A DNA stretch of 64,000 bases, taken from NCBI GenBank assembly GCA_900550055.1, contig URQU01000002.1, forward strand, positions 1 through 64,000, read 5' to 3'. The translations under genes and the position numbers were made by a program. Within the stretch, counting starts at the first letter, position 1, and each line of letters opens with the position of its first letter. The stretch is from an uncultured Coriobacteriaceae bacterium (GTDB lineage Bacteria > Actinomycetota > Coriobacteriia > Coriobacteriales > Eggerthellaceae). A model generated the notes under the pieces. That model made no database searches. It saw only the letters and a list, made by a program, of their open reading frames with translations, and was not told where the DNA came from. This document shows positions 54,655 to 63,820 of this stretch, in pieces.

Positions 54655-56460
54655 TTACGCGGCGTTGCGCTTGGCGGTTGCCACGATAGTCTTCACTCCC
54701 TTGACGGCCAGCACCACGGCCAGCACGAACAGCAGCACGGCCAGCAACGCCTGCACGGCGGGGGCGAAGATGTCGCCGCCTTTCATGATGAGCAGGGTCT
54801 TCTGGTAGAACGTGATGCCCAGCGACGAGAGCGTGGCCGCCAGCATGAAACCCATAGGCACGAAGAACATCTTGTTGTTGCGGCCTGCGTTGCCCAGCCA
54901 TGCGCACACGGCCAGCAGCGCCAGGGCGGCCAGCAGCTGGTTGGCGGCGCCGAACAGCGGCCAGATGATGGTGTAGCCGGTCATGCCCAGGAACACGCCG
55001 ATGACCACGGTGATGATGGTGGCGACATAGGGGTTCGTCATGGCCTTGCGCACGCCCGTCAGGTCCTCGCGCTTCGCATCGACAGGGGTCCACAGCTCCT
55101 GGAACATGTAACGGGCCAGGCGGGTGGCGGTGTCGAGCGAGGTCAGGCAGAACGCGGAAACGGCCAGGATGAGCAGTGCGTATGCCAGACCTTGCACGTC
55201 GGCCAGGCCGGGGATGCACGCGAGCATCTGGGACAGGCCGTCGGCGAAGACGGCGGTCGGGGAGGCGTAGCCGCCCGCGGCGTACTTGCTCCACACGAAG
55301 CCGACGGCGCACAGCGAGATGACCGCCAGCAGGCACTCGATGAGCATGCCGCCGTAGCCGATGGGCTGCGCTTCCGCTTCCCTATCCAGCTGCTTGGACG
55401 TGGTGCCGGAGGCGACCAAACTATGGAAGCCGGAGATAGCGCCGCAGGCGATGGTGATGAACAGCGCCGGGAACAGGAAGCCCGAAGCGGCGGCCTTGTT
55501 CGTGATGGCCTTGCCGGCCTGGTCGACGAGGGCCTGACCCGTGGAGGCATCGAACGCAGCGTTCGTGGCGACGAAGCCAGTGAACGCAGGGATCTGCAGG
55601 TTCGAGGCGGCGCCCGTGAGGGATGCGCCCACGATGCCGATGACAGCCAGCAAGATCATGCCGTACAGCAGGTAGCTGGACAGGTAGTCGCGGGGCTGCA
55701 GCAGGATCCACACGGGAGCGACCGACGCGATCAAGATGTACACGCCCAGGATGATCATCCACGTGTTGTAATCCAGCGACAGGGAAATGCCCATGAGCGG
55801 CAGGTTGTAGCCGATGGCCACCATGATGACGATCAGCACGATGGCCGAGGCGATGTTCACCGGGCCGGGGATGTTGCGGCCGCGCGTGAGGATGCCGTAA
55901 ACGACGGCGACGCCGATGAAGATCACCGAGATCATGGCCGTCTGCTGGTTGGCCAGGTTCGTGGCCGCCTTCGTGCCGTCCAGATCGGGTACCACGGCGA
56001 ACGTGTTCGCCACGATGGAGGCGAATGCGGCCACCACCAGCAGCAACGTCAGGTATGCGAAGATGCAGAACAGCTTCTTCGCCGTGTTGTCGATGTTCTC
56101 TGCGACCACGACGGCCAGCGTCTGGCCTTTATGGCGCAGCGACGCGAACAAGCTGCCGAAGTCGTGCATGGCACCGAAGAAGATGCCGCCGATGAGCACC
56201 CACAGCAGCACGGGCACCCAGCCGAACACGGCCGCCTGGATGGGGCCGTTGATGGGGCCGGCGCCGGCGATGGACGAGAAATGATGACCCAGCACCACGT
56301 ACGGCGGCGCGGGAACGTAGTCCACGCCGTCTTCCAGTTCGTGCGCCGGAGTCGGATTCTTGGGATCGACCCCCCATTGCTTCGCCAGCCATCCGCCATA
56401 GAAGATATAGCCAATGACCAAAATGACCGCAGCAACAAGGAGGATAAGCAATGCGTTCAT
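54655..56460 (-). CDS. cstA: CstA-type carbon starvation transporter
   Basis: CstA proteins are membrane transporters for peptides or pyruvate, induced on carbon starvation. The 601-residue protein has about sixteen membrane segments and the signature GHHFSSIAGAGPINGP at about residue 58. AGAGGG precedes the ATG. It starts 30 bases after an unknown gene on the same strand, so the two probably form an operon. Confidence 0.93.
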   Translation of the reverse strand: MNALLILLVAAVILVIGYIFYGGWLAKQWGVDPKNPTPAHELEDGVDYVPAPPYVVLGHHFSSIAGAGPINGPIQAAVFGWVPVLLWVLIGGIFFGAMHDFGSLFASLRHKGQTLAVVVAENIDNTAKKLFCIFAYLTLLLVVAAFASIVANTFAVVPDLDGTKAATNLANQQTAMISVIFIGVAVVYGILTRGRNIPGPVNIASAIVLIVIMVAIGYNLPLMGISLSLDYNTWMIILGVYILIASVAPVWILLQPRDYLSSYLLYGMILLAVIGIVGASLTGAASNLQIPAFTGFVATNAAFDASTGQALVDQAGKAITNKAAASGFLFPALFITIACGAISGFHSLVASGTTSKQLDREAEAQPIGYGGMLIECLLAVISLCAVGFVWSKYAAGGYASPTAVFADGLSQMLACIPGLADVQGLAYALLILAVSAFCLTSLDTATRLARYMFQELWTPVDAKREDLTGVRKAMTNPYVATIITVVIGVFLGMTGYTIIWPLFGAANQLLAALALLAVCAWLGNAGRNNKMFFVPMGFMLAATLSSLGITFYQKTLLIMKGGDIFAPAVQALLAVLLFVLAVVLAVKGVKTIVATAKRNAA

Positions 56461-56490
56461 GGAACCCTCTTCTGTTTTGCGTTTCCGTTG

Positions 56491-57162
56491 CTAGGAACGC
56501 GGCAGCAGGTTCGCCTCCAACGTGGTTTTCAGCTGCTTGCCCGCCGCGTTCGTTATCACGCGGTTCGCAGAGAGGTCGGCGACAGCCACCCGAAGGTCGG
56601 CCCAGCCACGGATACCCAGGGCGAAGTTCTTGCGGAAGCGCGTTTTGCGCACCGCCTTCGCCGCTTCCTGGGTGCAGGAATCCGCAACGATCACCAGGGA
56701 AATGGCCGAGGACATGTGATTCGGCTTGGGAACCACCTTTTTGAGCCCATCATGTTCCATGAACGACACAAGATCGCGCACCTGAGTTTCGTCCAGAGCA
56801 TCGGCGAGGACGAAGAACAGATACTCATGCGTGTCGACTTCCCATAGCTTCGCGCTTTTGACCAGCACGTACTTTTCGCCATAGGAATGGAACTCGGCAT
56901 ACCCGGGGAAGGTGCGGCCGGCGTACTCGTATCCCCGTCGCACATCGAACCATTGCTCGTGTGCGGCGAGAATACGCTTCAGCACCAAGTGTTTTTCGTC
57001 CTTTGCCCGGGAGGGTTGCTCCTCGGACCGAAGGGCTGGCTCCCCAACGCGCACGGCGGCCTGTTCCTCCGCCTTGCGCCTGGCTTTTCCCGAAACATCC
57101 GTCTGTTCGACTGGATGGTCGGTGCCTTCGACACCCGTGTGAATAGCCGTTCGATCGCTCAA
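56491..57162 (-). CDS. Unknown protein encoded upstream of cstA
   Basis: I do not recognise this family. A TTG start at 57162 is proposed because AAGGAG lies upstream and an earlier ATG (57300) has no site, giving 223 residues. The first about 60 residues are charged and low-complexity; the rest is a soluble domain with WFDVRRGYEYAGR, YGEKYVLVKSAKLWEV, HEYLFFVLAD, SLVIVAD and a basic KTRFRKNFALG segment. A minus-strand TACAAT (57223-57218) is a possible promoter. Being cotranscribed with cstA, it may regulate or assist that transporter. Confidence 0.7.
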   Translation of the reverse strand: MSDRTAIHTGVEGTDHPVEQTDVSGKARRKAEEQAAVRVGEPALRSEEQPSRAKDEKHLVLKRILAAHEQWFDVRRGYEYAGRTFPGYAEFHSYGEKYVLVKSAKLWEVDTHEYLFFVLADALDETQVRDLVSFMEHDGLKKVVPKPNHMSSAISLVIVADSCTQEAAKAVRKTRFRKNFALGIRGWADLRVAVADLSANRVITNAAGKQLKTTLEANLLPRS

Positions 57163-57344
57163 AAACCCGCAAACTCCTTCAGCATCTTGCCTAGCTCCGC
57201 GTCTTGCGTGCTTAGTTATTGTAGTGCTTCGGTAGGATTTCCACGGCTGAAAATGTACACATTTTCCAAAATAATGATGAAAAGCATTCATGGCGAACAT
57301 CGGGATTCATAGCGTTTTGGGCATGTGAACAAAACCAAACGAAC

Positions 57345-57380
57345 GCAAAAGCACCCGGAAAGCGAACCTTCCGGGTGCTT
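57345..57380 (-). terminator. Intrinsic terminator of the aldolase gene
   Basis: AAGCACCCGGAA (57349-57360) pairs with TTCCGGGTGCTT (57369-57380), followed on the minus strand by TTGCG. Confidence 0.85.
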
Positions 57381-57489
57381 GATGCTTATCCGTTGTCGAG
57401 ACCTGGCGGCCCACCTGCCAGCGATCCGCGCCGATTCGGCGGGACGCTCGCAGCAACGATATGGTTTTGCCTTCGATCAGGCTGGACTG

Positions 57490-58440
57490 CTAGTCCTCCC
57501 AGGCGAAGTCGGCCTCGCCGTTGAACACCTTCAGGGCGTCGGCAACGGTGTAGTCGGCCAGCGTGATGGCGCTGATGGCCTTCGTCAGACGAACGGCCTC
57601 GTCCAGGCTGCGCTGGTGGATGTTGCGGCCGGTGGCGTTGCCGTCGGCGCCGCCCACGTGAATCTGATCGTGCAGCTGGGTCAGGAACGTCTCGGCGTCA
57701 ACGGTGGAACCGCCGGCGCAAACCAGGCCGGTGCGGCCTGCAGCCATGGAGGCGACCTTCAGGGCCTCGGCGGGCGTGCGCTTGTCGTCGCCCTCGGGCT
57801 TGGGCGGGTTGACCTTCACGAAGTCGGCGCCCAGGCACAGCGCGACGCCGGCGGCGCCGGCGATCAGGTCCGGGTCCTTCTCAGCGGTGACGGCCTTGCC
57901 GCGCGGGTAGATCCACAGCACGACCAGCAGGCCGTTGGCATGGGCGGCGGCGATGAGCTCGCCAGCCTCGGCCAGCATGGTGGACTCGTACTCGCTGCCC
58001 AGGTAGATGGTGTAGCCCAGGCCCACGATGTTCACGCCGTTGTCGCGCATGGCAAGCACGGCCTCCAGATCGTACAGCTGCGGGCTGTACGGATCTTCCT
58101 GGGCAGTCTTGACCAGGTTGGTCTTGGAGTTCATCTTCACCAGGTAGTTGATGTTGGGGTAATCGGCGGCATACTGCGCGATAAGACCACGCTGGCCAGC
58201 CAAAACGCCGCACACGCCCTGATCGCCGATCTTGAAGAGATGCTCCGGCTCGGCATCGGCGATGTCGATGCCCTCGCCGTAGAAGTCCTTGTTCAGGTGC
58301 TCAACCTTCTGATCGCACGCGAACAGCATGAGGCGGCCCGTGCCACGGGTGGCCTTCATGTAGTTGTCGACGTACGTCTCGCGGACGTCTGCCAGGACGT
58401 CGGCAGGTACCTTCACCTGGTCGCGAGTGATCTTGGGCAT
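57490..58440 (-). CDS. Class I fructose-bisphosphate aldolase (FbaB/DhnA type)
   Basis: The enzyme splits fructose 1,6-bisphosphate to dihydroxyacetone phosphate and glyceraldehyde 3-phosphate through a lysine Schiff base. The 316-residue protein has the archaeal-type (DhnA) form, with Schiff-base Lys209 in GADFVKVNPPKP and WIYPRGKAV before it. AGGAGGAACATC precedes the start at 58440. It is transcribed alone. Confidence 0.9.
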   Translation of the reverse strand: MPKITRDQVKVPADVLADVRETYVDNYMKATRGTGRLMLFACDQKVEHLNKDFYGEGIDIADAEPEHLFKIGDQGVCGVLAGQRGLIAQYAADYPNINYLVKMNSKTNLVKTAQEDPYSPQLYDLEAVLAMRDNGVNIVGLGYTIYLGSEYESTMLAEAGELIAAAHANGLLVVLWIYPRGKAVTAEKDPDLIAGAAGVALCLGADFVKVNPPKPEGDDKRTPAEALKVASMAAGRTGLVCAGGSTVDAETFLTQLHDQIHVGGADGNATGRNIHQRSLDEAVRLTKAISAITLADYTVADALKVFNGEADFAWED

Positions 58441-58709
58441 GATGTTCCTCCTTATAGGATGCAAGTTCCAAGAAAAACGGCGCAGCACGCGCCGCATGTC
58501 TGGGTTCATTTTAACGAAGCGGCAACCCCGCCGCGCCTATCCACGGAAAAAAGCCGCGACCAGCTCGGCAAGCGGCCACTCGCCGGACCTTTCCCACCGC
58601 TGAGGACGCCAGGCGCAAGGGGCGTTCGCCATAGCCCCTCCCCCAACAACCTCCGGGACGGAAAGCGAAGCCTCCGGGATAGAAACCAAAAACCTCCGGG
58701 ACGCCAGCA
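58441..58709. other. Intergenic region upstream of the aldolase gene
   Basis: No supported gene. It holds the aldolase promoter region and adjoins structured repeat copy C, whose distal flank has several CTCCGGGA repeats (58651-58700). Confidence 0.4.
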
Positions 58710-58930
58710 AAGTCAGCGAGGGGCCCTGCGGTGCGTCGTATCGCCCTGAAGCAAGCAGGCATTGGCCTTTGGGCCATGCCTGCGCAGCTGAAGGGCGAGA
58801 CGGCGTGCCGCGGGGCCCCGCAGCGTCGAGTCAATCCACTATGCCGACAGGCAAGCGGAACGGTTGGCGAGACGGCGTGCCGCAGGGCCCCGCAGCGTCG
58901 AGTAAGTCCGCTTGCCGACAGGCAAGCGGA
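58710..58930 (-). repeat. Structured 3'-flanking repeat, copy C (after the TM2 gene)
   Basis: Hairpin 1 is GCAGGCAT (58755-58762) pairing with ATGCCTGC (58776-58783) around GGCCTTTGGGCC. Hairpin 2 occurs twice: a damaged copy (58835-58859) and a perfect copy (TCCGCTTGCC 58907-58916, loop GACA, GGCAAGCGGA 58921-58930). The second copy ends four bases from the TM2 stop. The linker GGGCCCCGCAGCGTCGAGT precedes each hairpin 2. Confidence 0.85.
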
Positions 58931-58934
58931 ACCG

Positions 58935-59708
58935 TTAGAACCATTCCCGTTTGTTGATGACGTACATCTGCTCGAACTCGGATTGGGACTTCGACAGGTA
59001 GAAGATGCCCTCGACGATGGCGATGACCCAAATGGCCCACGACGCCACCGACAGCGTAAGGATGCCGCCGAGGATGGACGTTCCCAGCATGATGAAGCCC
59101 GAGGTGTTGTAGCCCAGGTAGAACTTGTGCACGCCGAGCCAGCCCAGGAACAGCGCGAGCAACCCGGCTGCCACGTGGTCCTTTTCGCCGACCGTAGGCG
59201 CGACGTAAGGCTGCTGATACCCGTATTGCGCCTGCTGGCCGTACGGGTTCTGCGGCGGCACCGACCCATAGCCCGGCTGCGCGCCATACGGCTGCTGCGC
59301 GGCCTGGGCCTGCGGCTGAGCATTCGCCGATCCTTGCGGCGCGGCATACGGCTGAGCCGGCTGCTGGGCGCCTGTCTGCGTGGCATAGGGCTGGCCCTGC
59401 GCCTGTTGCGCATCAGGCTGCCAGGCAGCGGTCGGTTGAGTCGGCTGCTGGGGCTGCGGTTGCGAGCCAAACGATGCCGGCTGGGCCGGCTGAGCAGCGT
59501 ACGACACCTGCTGCGCCTGAGCATACGGCTGCGGCTGCGATTGCGCCCCCCGCGAATCAACGGACGCATCTGCAGGCTGCGCGGCCTGCTGCGACTGCTC
59601 GGACGCCATGCGCTGACGTGCCGCATCAAGGCGTTCCTGCGCGGCCTTCAACTGCGCCTCGGCAACGGCAAGCTCGTCGGCCGCGCTGCGTTCGTTCATC
59701 GAATCCAT
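58935..59708 (-). CDS. TM2 domain protein with Gln/Ala/Pro-rich N-terminus
   Basis: This 257-residue membrane protein has an N-terminal coiled-coil-like stretch (about 10-40), a long Gln/Ala/Pro/Tyr-rich disordered region (about 41-172) and a C-terminal TM2 domain (about 175-245; AGLLALFLGWLGVHKFYLG) with two membrane hairpins. TM2 function in bacteria is unsettled. AAAGGAAACGC precedes the ATG. It is the last of four minus-strand genes (YtxH, PRC-barrel, TVP38, TM2) and ten bases follow the TVP38 stop. Confidence 0.88.
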   Translation of the reverse strand: MDSMNERSAADELAVAEAQLKAAQERLDAARQRMASEQSQQAAQPADASVDSRGAQSQPQPYAQAQQVSYAAQPAQPASFGSQPQPQQPTQPTAAWQPDAQQAQGQPYATQTGAQQPAQPYAAPQGSANAQPQAQAAQQPYGAQPGYGSVPPQNPYGQQAQYGYQQPYVAPTVGEKDHVAAGLLALFLGWLGVHKFYLGYNTSGFIMLGTSILGGILTLSVASWAIWVIAIVEGIFYLSKSQSEFEQMYVINKREWF

Positions 59709-59718
59709 AGCGTTTCCT

Positions 59719-60609
59719 TTACCTTTTCTTCCCCAACTTCTCGACCACTCCCATCAGCTGTTCGCGGAAGATCACGCACAGCACCGCAAGCACAGCGAGC
59801 ACCGCGAGCATGACGATGCTCTGCCATACGTTGCCATCGACCAGGCCGCTTGCCGCGTACGTGGAGACCAGGATGCCCGGGATGCGGCCGACGTTGGACA
59901 GCAACAGGAACGTGCGCATGCGCATGTCGGTCAACGGCACCAGGTACGTGAAGATGTCCTTCGGCATGCCGGGGATGAGGAACAGCACGAACACGATGAG
60001 CTCCAGCTTGCCGGACTTCTCGAAGCGCTCGAACTTGTCCATCCATTTCTCAGACACCATGTCCTTCACGAACGGCGCGTCCAGACGGTGCACTACCATG
60101 AACACGAACGCGCTCGACAAGATGCTGCCCAGCAAAATGACCAGGCCGCCGATCCAAGGACCGTAGAGCATGCCGGCGGCCATCTGCGTGGCCTCGCCGG
60201 GGATGAATGCAACCACGATCTGCAGGAACTGCAGCGCCAGCAGGATAAGGAAGCCCATAGGGCCGGCATCGCGCACGCTTTCGATGACCTGATCGATGCC
60301 ACCGGGCTCGAACATCATGTGGATGTACGGCCACACCAGCCAGCTGACCAGGCTTATGATGCCGACGAACGCCGCCAGGCCCACGATCTTGAAGATATCG
60401 CCGCGACGCACGGGCCTGCCGCGCACCTGCGTTTCCTCGTTGGCCTTTTGCTGCAGCTCTTCCTTGCGTTCATGCGCACGCTCGCGAAGGCCCTGGTGCT
60501 GCCTTTGCTCGCGCGTTTTCTTGCGGGCCGCCTTGTTCTTGCGCTTGACGGCGCCTTTCTTGCGAGTGTTCGATTGCGCTCTTGCTTCCTTGCGCTTCAA
60601 TTGGCCCAC
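59719..60609 (-). CDS. TVP38/TMEM64 (DedA-like) membrane protein
   Basis: The 296-residue protein has a strongly basic N-terminus (about 1-68), then about six membrane segments with the SNARE-associated/VTT signature FIPGEATQMAAGMLYG, and LIPGMPKDIFTYLVPL. VTT proteins are linked to lipid scrambling or envelope stress. The start is a GTG at 60609; the PRC-barrel stop is twelve bases upstream. Confidence 0.88.
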   Translation of the reverse strand: MGQLKRKEARAQSNTRKKGAVKRKNKAARKKTREQRQHQGLRERAHERKEELQQKANEETQVRGRPVRRGDIFKIVGLAAFVGIISLVSWLVWPYIHMMFEPGGIDQVIESVRDAGPMGFLILLALQFLQIVVAFIPGEATQMAAGMLYGPWIGGLVILLGSILSSAFVFMVVHRLDAPFVKDMVSEKWMDKFERFEKSGKLELIVFVLFLIPGMPKDIFTYLVPLTDMRMRTFLLLSNVGRIPGILVSTYAASGLVDGNVWQSIVMLAVLAVLAVLCVIFREQLMGVVEKLGKKR

Positions 60610-60621
60610 TTCGATTCCCGG

Positions 60622-61548
60622 CTACTCGCCGTTTCGTGCCTTATCGTACTCATCCTTGAACGCTGCGAACATGTTCTTCTTTTTCGGGGCGGCCTTCTTC
60701 TTGGCGCTTGAGGCTTTGCTTGCGGAAGCCGCCTTCTTCTGCCCGTCTGACGGGGCCACGGCCTTGTCGTATTCAGCTTTGAAGTCCTGGAACATATGCT
60801 TGGACTTGCTGATCTGCTTGCCCGTGGCGTATGCGCCCTTGTTGACCGCCTCGCCGGTTGCCGCGGCGGCCTTGCTGACCACGGGTTTCGCCTTGTCGAC
60901 GGTGGTGTGCACCTTATCGACCGCAACGGCCGTTGCAGCGCCGGCCTTCTCAGCCACGCCGCCCTCGCTGTTCAGCTCGGCTACCTGGGGGGAGACGAGC
61001 ATGGCGCCGAGCTGCACCTCGTCGTTTTCCATGCCCTCGGCGCCCATGTTGGCCAGCGCGGCGCCCATGCCGCGCTTGAAGCCGCGCACCATGTCGGCGG
61101 GGATGGTGCGCTTGCCCAGAAGCGCGTTCGATGTTGCGCCGTTGTCGGTTTCGAAGCAATCCACGGTGCCCGTGATGCGGTTGAACGTGACGTTGCCAAC
61201 GATGCCGTAGGACTCGCCGTCCTCGCTCATGACGGGAAGACCCACCCACAGCACGCAGTCATCCCAGTTCAGGCCTTCTTTCTTGCAATATGCCTTGCCG
61301 CTTGCGGCTGCATCGGGGCGGATGATGACGCGGCCGTCCACCAGGTCGTAGCCGTCGATGGGCACGAACACGTCGGCGCGATGGAACATCCATAGCAGGT
61401 CGGGACGCTTCACCACGAAACCGATGACGCGTTTCTCCTTCGGATGGAACACGAAGCGGCGGATCTTGCCGATGCGCTTCGTGCCCTTCTTGCCGCCCAG
61501 CACGCGCGTGCCGGTCAGCTCGTGGGTGGTGATGAGTTTGCTCGCCAT
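60622..61548 (-). CDS. PRC-barrel domain protein
   Basis: This 308-residue soluble protein starts MASKLITTHELTGTRVLGG, a PRC-barrel fold of the type found in RimM and photosynthetic reaction-centre H subunits. A second PRC-like half follows at about 95-170 (YGIVGNVTFNRITG). The C-terminus (about 190-308) is Ala/Lys-rich and helical with a repeated FxAEYDKA/FKDEYDKA motif. AAGGGG precedes the start at 61548. The role is unknown; envelope or stress function is inferred from neighbours. Confidence 0.85.
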   Translation of the reverse strand: MASKLITTHELTGTRVLGGKKGTKRIGKIRRFVFHPKEKRVIGFVVKRPDLLWMFHRADVFVPIDGYDLVDGRVIIRPDAAASGKAYCKKEGLNWDDCVLWVGLPVMSEDGESYGIVGNVTFNRITGTVDCFETDNGATSNALLGKRTIPADMVRGFKRGMGAALANMGAEGMENDEVQLGAMLVSPQVAELNSEGGVAEKAGAATAVAVDKVHTTVDKAKPVVSKAAAATGEAVNKGAYATGKQISKSKHMFQDFKAEYDKAVAPSDGQKKAASASKASSAKKKAAPKKKNMFAAFKDEYDKARNGE

Positions 61549-61636
61549 GGAAATCCCCTTATGCAGCATGAAGCGGCGCGCCGAAACCTGCCTAGGGCCG
61601 GACACGCCGCTTCGGTATCATGATTTGAATCGGATG

Positions 61637-62131
61637 CTATTCGGCCTTCGGCTCCTCGGCCTGATCAGGCGTTTCGGCAGCCTCCTCCGCAACGGGCTCG
61701 ACAGCATCGACCACGGCCTCGACGGCCTCCTCGGTTGCCTGGCCTGCTTCTTCGGCGTTCTTGGCCACCTGGGAAGCGATGCGCTGGCGCGCAGCCTCGA
61801 TCTTGTCGCGCAGCTCGTCGTTGTCCTGGGTGAAGGACGGCTTCAGGTTGCTGGCCACCTCGTGCACGCGGGCAGCGGCCTGACCGGCCACTTCCTGGCC
61901 CTTTGCCTGCACCGTGGACACGACCTCCTGGCCACGGGCGGCAGCGCTCTGGTACACCTGCTGAGCGTTCACGCCAGCGTCGGCGCTGATGTTCTGCGCC
62001 TGGCCCCAGGCCTCGTTCACCTTTTCCGCCACCATGGTGCGGGCTTCCTGGCCCGTACGGGGAGCGCACAGCAAAGCCGCCACGGCACCAACGGCTCCAC
62101 CTGCGAGAAAGATACCAAGTTTGTTGCTCAT
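61637..62131 (-). CDS. YtxH domain protein
   Basis: This 164-residue protein has an N-terminal single membrane span with the YtxH signature GIFLAGGAVGAVAALLCAPRTGQEAR, then an apolipoprotein-like helical repeat region and an acidic tail (about 125-164). YtxH proteins are general-stress-linked small membrane proteins. The ATG at 62131 is preferred over the GTG one codon earlier because AGGAGG is five bases away. Confidence 0.85.
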   Translation of the reverse strand: MSNKLGIFLAGGAVGAVAALLCAPRTGQEARTMVAEKVNEAWGQAQNISADAGVNAQQVYQSAAARGQEVVSTVQAKGQEVAGQAAARVHEVASNLKPSFTQDNDELRDKIEAARQRIASQVAKNAEEAGQATEEAVEAVVDAVEPVAEEAAETPDQAEEPKAE

Positions 62132-62298
62132 CACGGCCTCCTAAATATGCGGGACGATCATCTGTGCTGCCATTATACGAGCAAGGCGATGAGGACTCGC
62201 CGACTTTCCAATACCTGCAGAAAAAGGTTGCCTTCTTGTTAGATTGCGAAAGCCCGTATACGGTTCAGGGGCCGCAAAAGCCCCCGTTATCGGCCGTT

Positions 62299-63291
62299 TT
62301 ACGCGTCCAACGCGCTTTCGACCAGCTCGTTGAGGAGGTTGGGCAACGTAAGGCCCGCCGCCTTGGCCGCCTGGGCGAACGGGGCTTCAGCGGAGAAGCA
62401 GGGGTTCGCCACGGCCTCCAAGATGATGGCCTGCGCACCGTCCCAGATCAGGTCGACGCAACCGCAGTCGCGCATGCCCAGGGCGCGATAGGTTTCGAGC
62501 ACCGCGCGCTCGATCTCGGCACGGATGGCCTGAGCATCGGCTTCGCTTGGGGACAGCGACGCGTTGCGCACGGGGACGTGCAGCTCGACGGCATCGGCGG
62601 CCTGTCGCGCCGCGGCGTCGTACCAGCCCTCCTTCGCCACAATCTCCACCGGAGGCAGCGCGAAGGCGTTCCAACCCGTGCCGATGACCGGCACGCACAG
62701 CTGCACGCCATCGACCCACGGCTGCACGAGCGCCCGCTCGCAGATCTTCAACGCCTCGCGCAGCGCTTCGGCCAGCTGCTCGGCGTCCTCGACGCGCGAC
62801 ACGCCGTGTGCGGAGCTGCCGGACGAGGGTTTCACGCACAGCGGAAAGCTGTCGGGAAAACGGCTTTCCACCTGGGAAAGCGCCGCCTCCATGCCCCAAA
62901 GCTCGAACGCACGGCGCGAAAGCGTCAGCGTTTGCGGCACCGTTGCCGTGACCGCGTCCTCCGTAAGGTTGTGGTACGCCTGGAGCGCCTCGGCGAGCGC
63001 CGCCTTGTCGTAGGCAAGACGGCACACCGCCGCGCTGCTGCCCACGCATGGCAGGCCGATCGCGGAAAGCGCGTCTTGGATGTCACCGGATTCGCCGTCG
63101 CCGCCGCGCAGGCAGCTGATGGCCGCATCGGGCCGCGCGCGCAGCAGGTCATCGATAAGGGAGCCGTCGGCCTGGAACAGCTCGGGCTCGTGCTCGGCCT
63201 CCTTCAGGGCCGCCATCACATCGTTCGCCGCGGCAAGCGAGCGCTCCGCCTCGAACGCGCCGCCTGCGATCACCGCTATCTTCAAGCCCAT
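62299..63291 (-). CDS. D-Ala-D-Ala ligase-like ATP-grasp enzyme
   Basis: The 330-residue ATP-grasp protein resembles D-alanine-D-alanine ligase: GLKIAVIAGGAFEAERSLA at the N-terminus, CVKPSSGSSAHGVSRV as the ATP-binding loop, and CGCVDLIWDG near the end. The usual C-terminal EVNTLPG motif is replaced by EAVANPCFS, so the substrate or activity may differ. AGGAGG precedes the start. It follows a gene related to the N-terminal domain of cyanophycin synthetase. Confidence 0.8.
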   Translation of the reverse strand: MGLKIAVIAGGAFEAERSLAAANDVMAALKEAEHEPELFQADGSLIDDLLRARPDAAISCLRGGDGESGDIQDALSAIGLPCVGSSAAVCRLAYDKAALAEALQAYHNLTEDAVTATVPQTLTLSRRAFELWGMEAALSQVESRFPDSFPLCVKPSSGSSAHGVSRVEDAEQLAEALREALKICERALVQPWVDGVQLCVPVIGTGWNAFALPPVEIVAKEGWYDAAARQAADAVELHVPVRNASLSPSEADAQAIRAEIERAVLETYRALGMRDCGCVDLIWDGAQAIILEAVANPCFSAEAPFAQAAKAAGLTLPNLLNELVESALDA

Positions 63292-63322
63292 CTCGGGCCT
63301 CCTTTCCTTTTTTTGTTGCGCG

Positions 63323-63820
63323 TTACCCGCGCAGCAGCTTGTTGAGAAACGCCACAGAATCTCGCATGGCCCTTAGAGCTACCAGGTCGTCGGCGAAGCT
63401 CACGTCTATGCGGGCGATACCCGCCGCCTCGTCCAACCATTCGCTGGTGCCCACGATGGGGTGGTCGCTCGTCGCACCCGTCACATGAGGCGGAGCTTCC
63501 GCAGCTACGCCGGGCAACGTGAGCCACTGCCCCGCTTCCGCACGTACCTGCAGGTCAACCACCAGATGCTCCAGCAAATGAGGCAGCGGGGTACAGTCCA
63601 TGACCGCCGCGAAGGCGGTGCCGCGCTCGTTGACGCAGGCATGCCGGGCAAGCGTGGGAACCTCGGCCAGCACGCGCGACATCAGCTGGGGCGAGGTGAC
63701 GCGCGGGGCGTTGCCGAACGCCACCTGGCACACCAAATGCCCGCGCCGCACCTCCAAGCGCTCAACGCGAATCGGACCCGCCGAAGCGCCCTCGCCCGCA
63801 CAGGCGCCATCGTGCGTCAT
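63323..63820 (-). CDS. Stand-alone homologue of the cyanophycin synthetase N-terminal domain
   Basis: This 165-residue protein aligns by eye with the N-domain of CphA: RVLAEVPTLARHACVNERG matches the LLPSL-EHxC-RGG stretch, PHLLEHLVVDLQV matches the HIVEHIALELQ motif, and EWLDEAAGIARIDVSFA matches the YEEAGRYAGRVAV region. In CphA this domain holds the primer and helps catalysis, but here it is a separate gene. It overlaps the upstream gene by four bases (ATGA) and precedes the ATP-grasp gene by 31 bases. Confidence 0.6.
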   Translation of the reverse strand: MTHDGACAGEGASAGPIRVERLEVRRGHLVCQVAFGNAPRVTSPQLMSRVLAEVPTLARHACVNERGTAFAAVMDCTPLPHLLEHLVVDLQVRAEAGQWLTLPGVAAEAPPHVTGATSDHPIVGTSEWLDEAAGIARIDVSFADDLVALRAMRDSVAFLNKLLRG

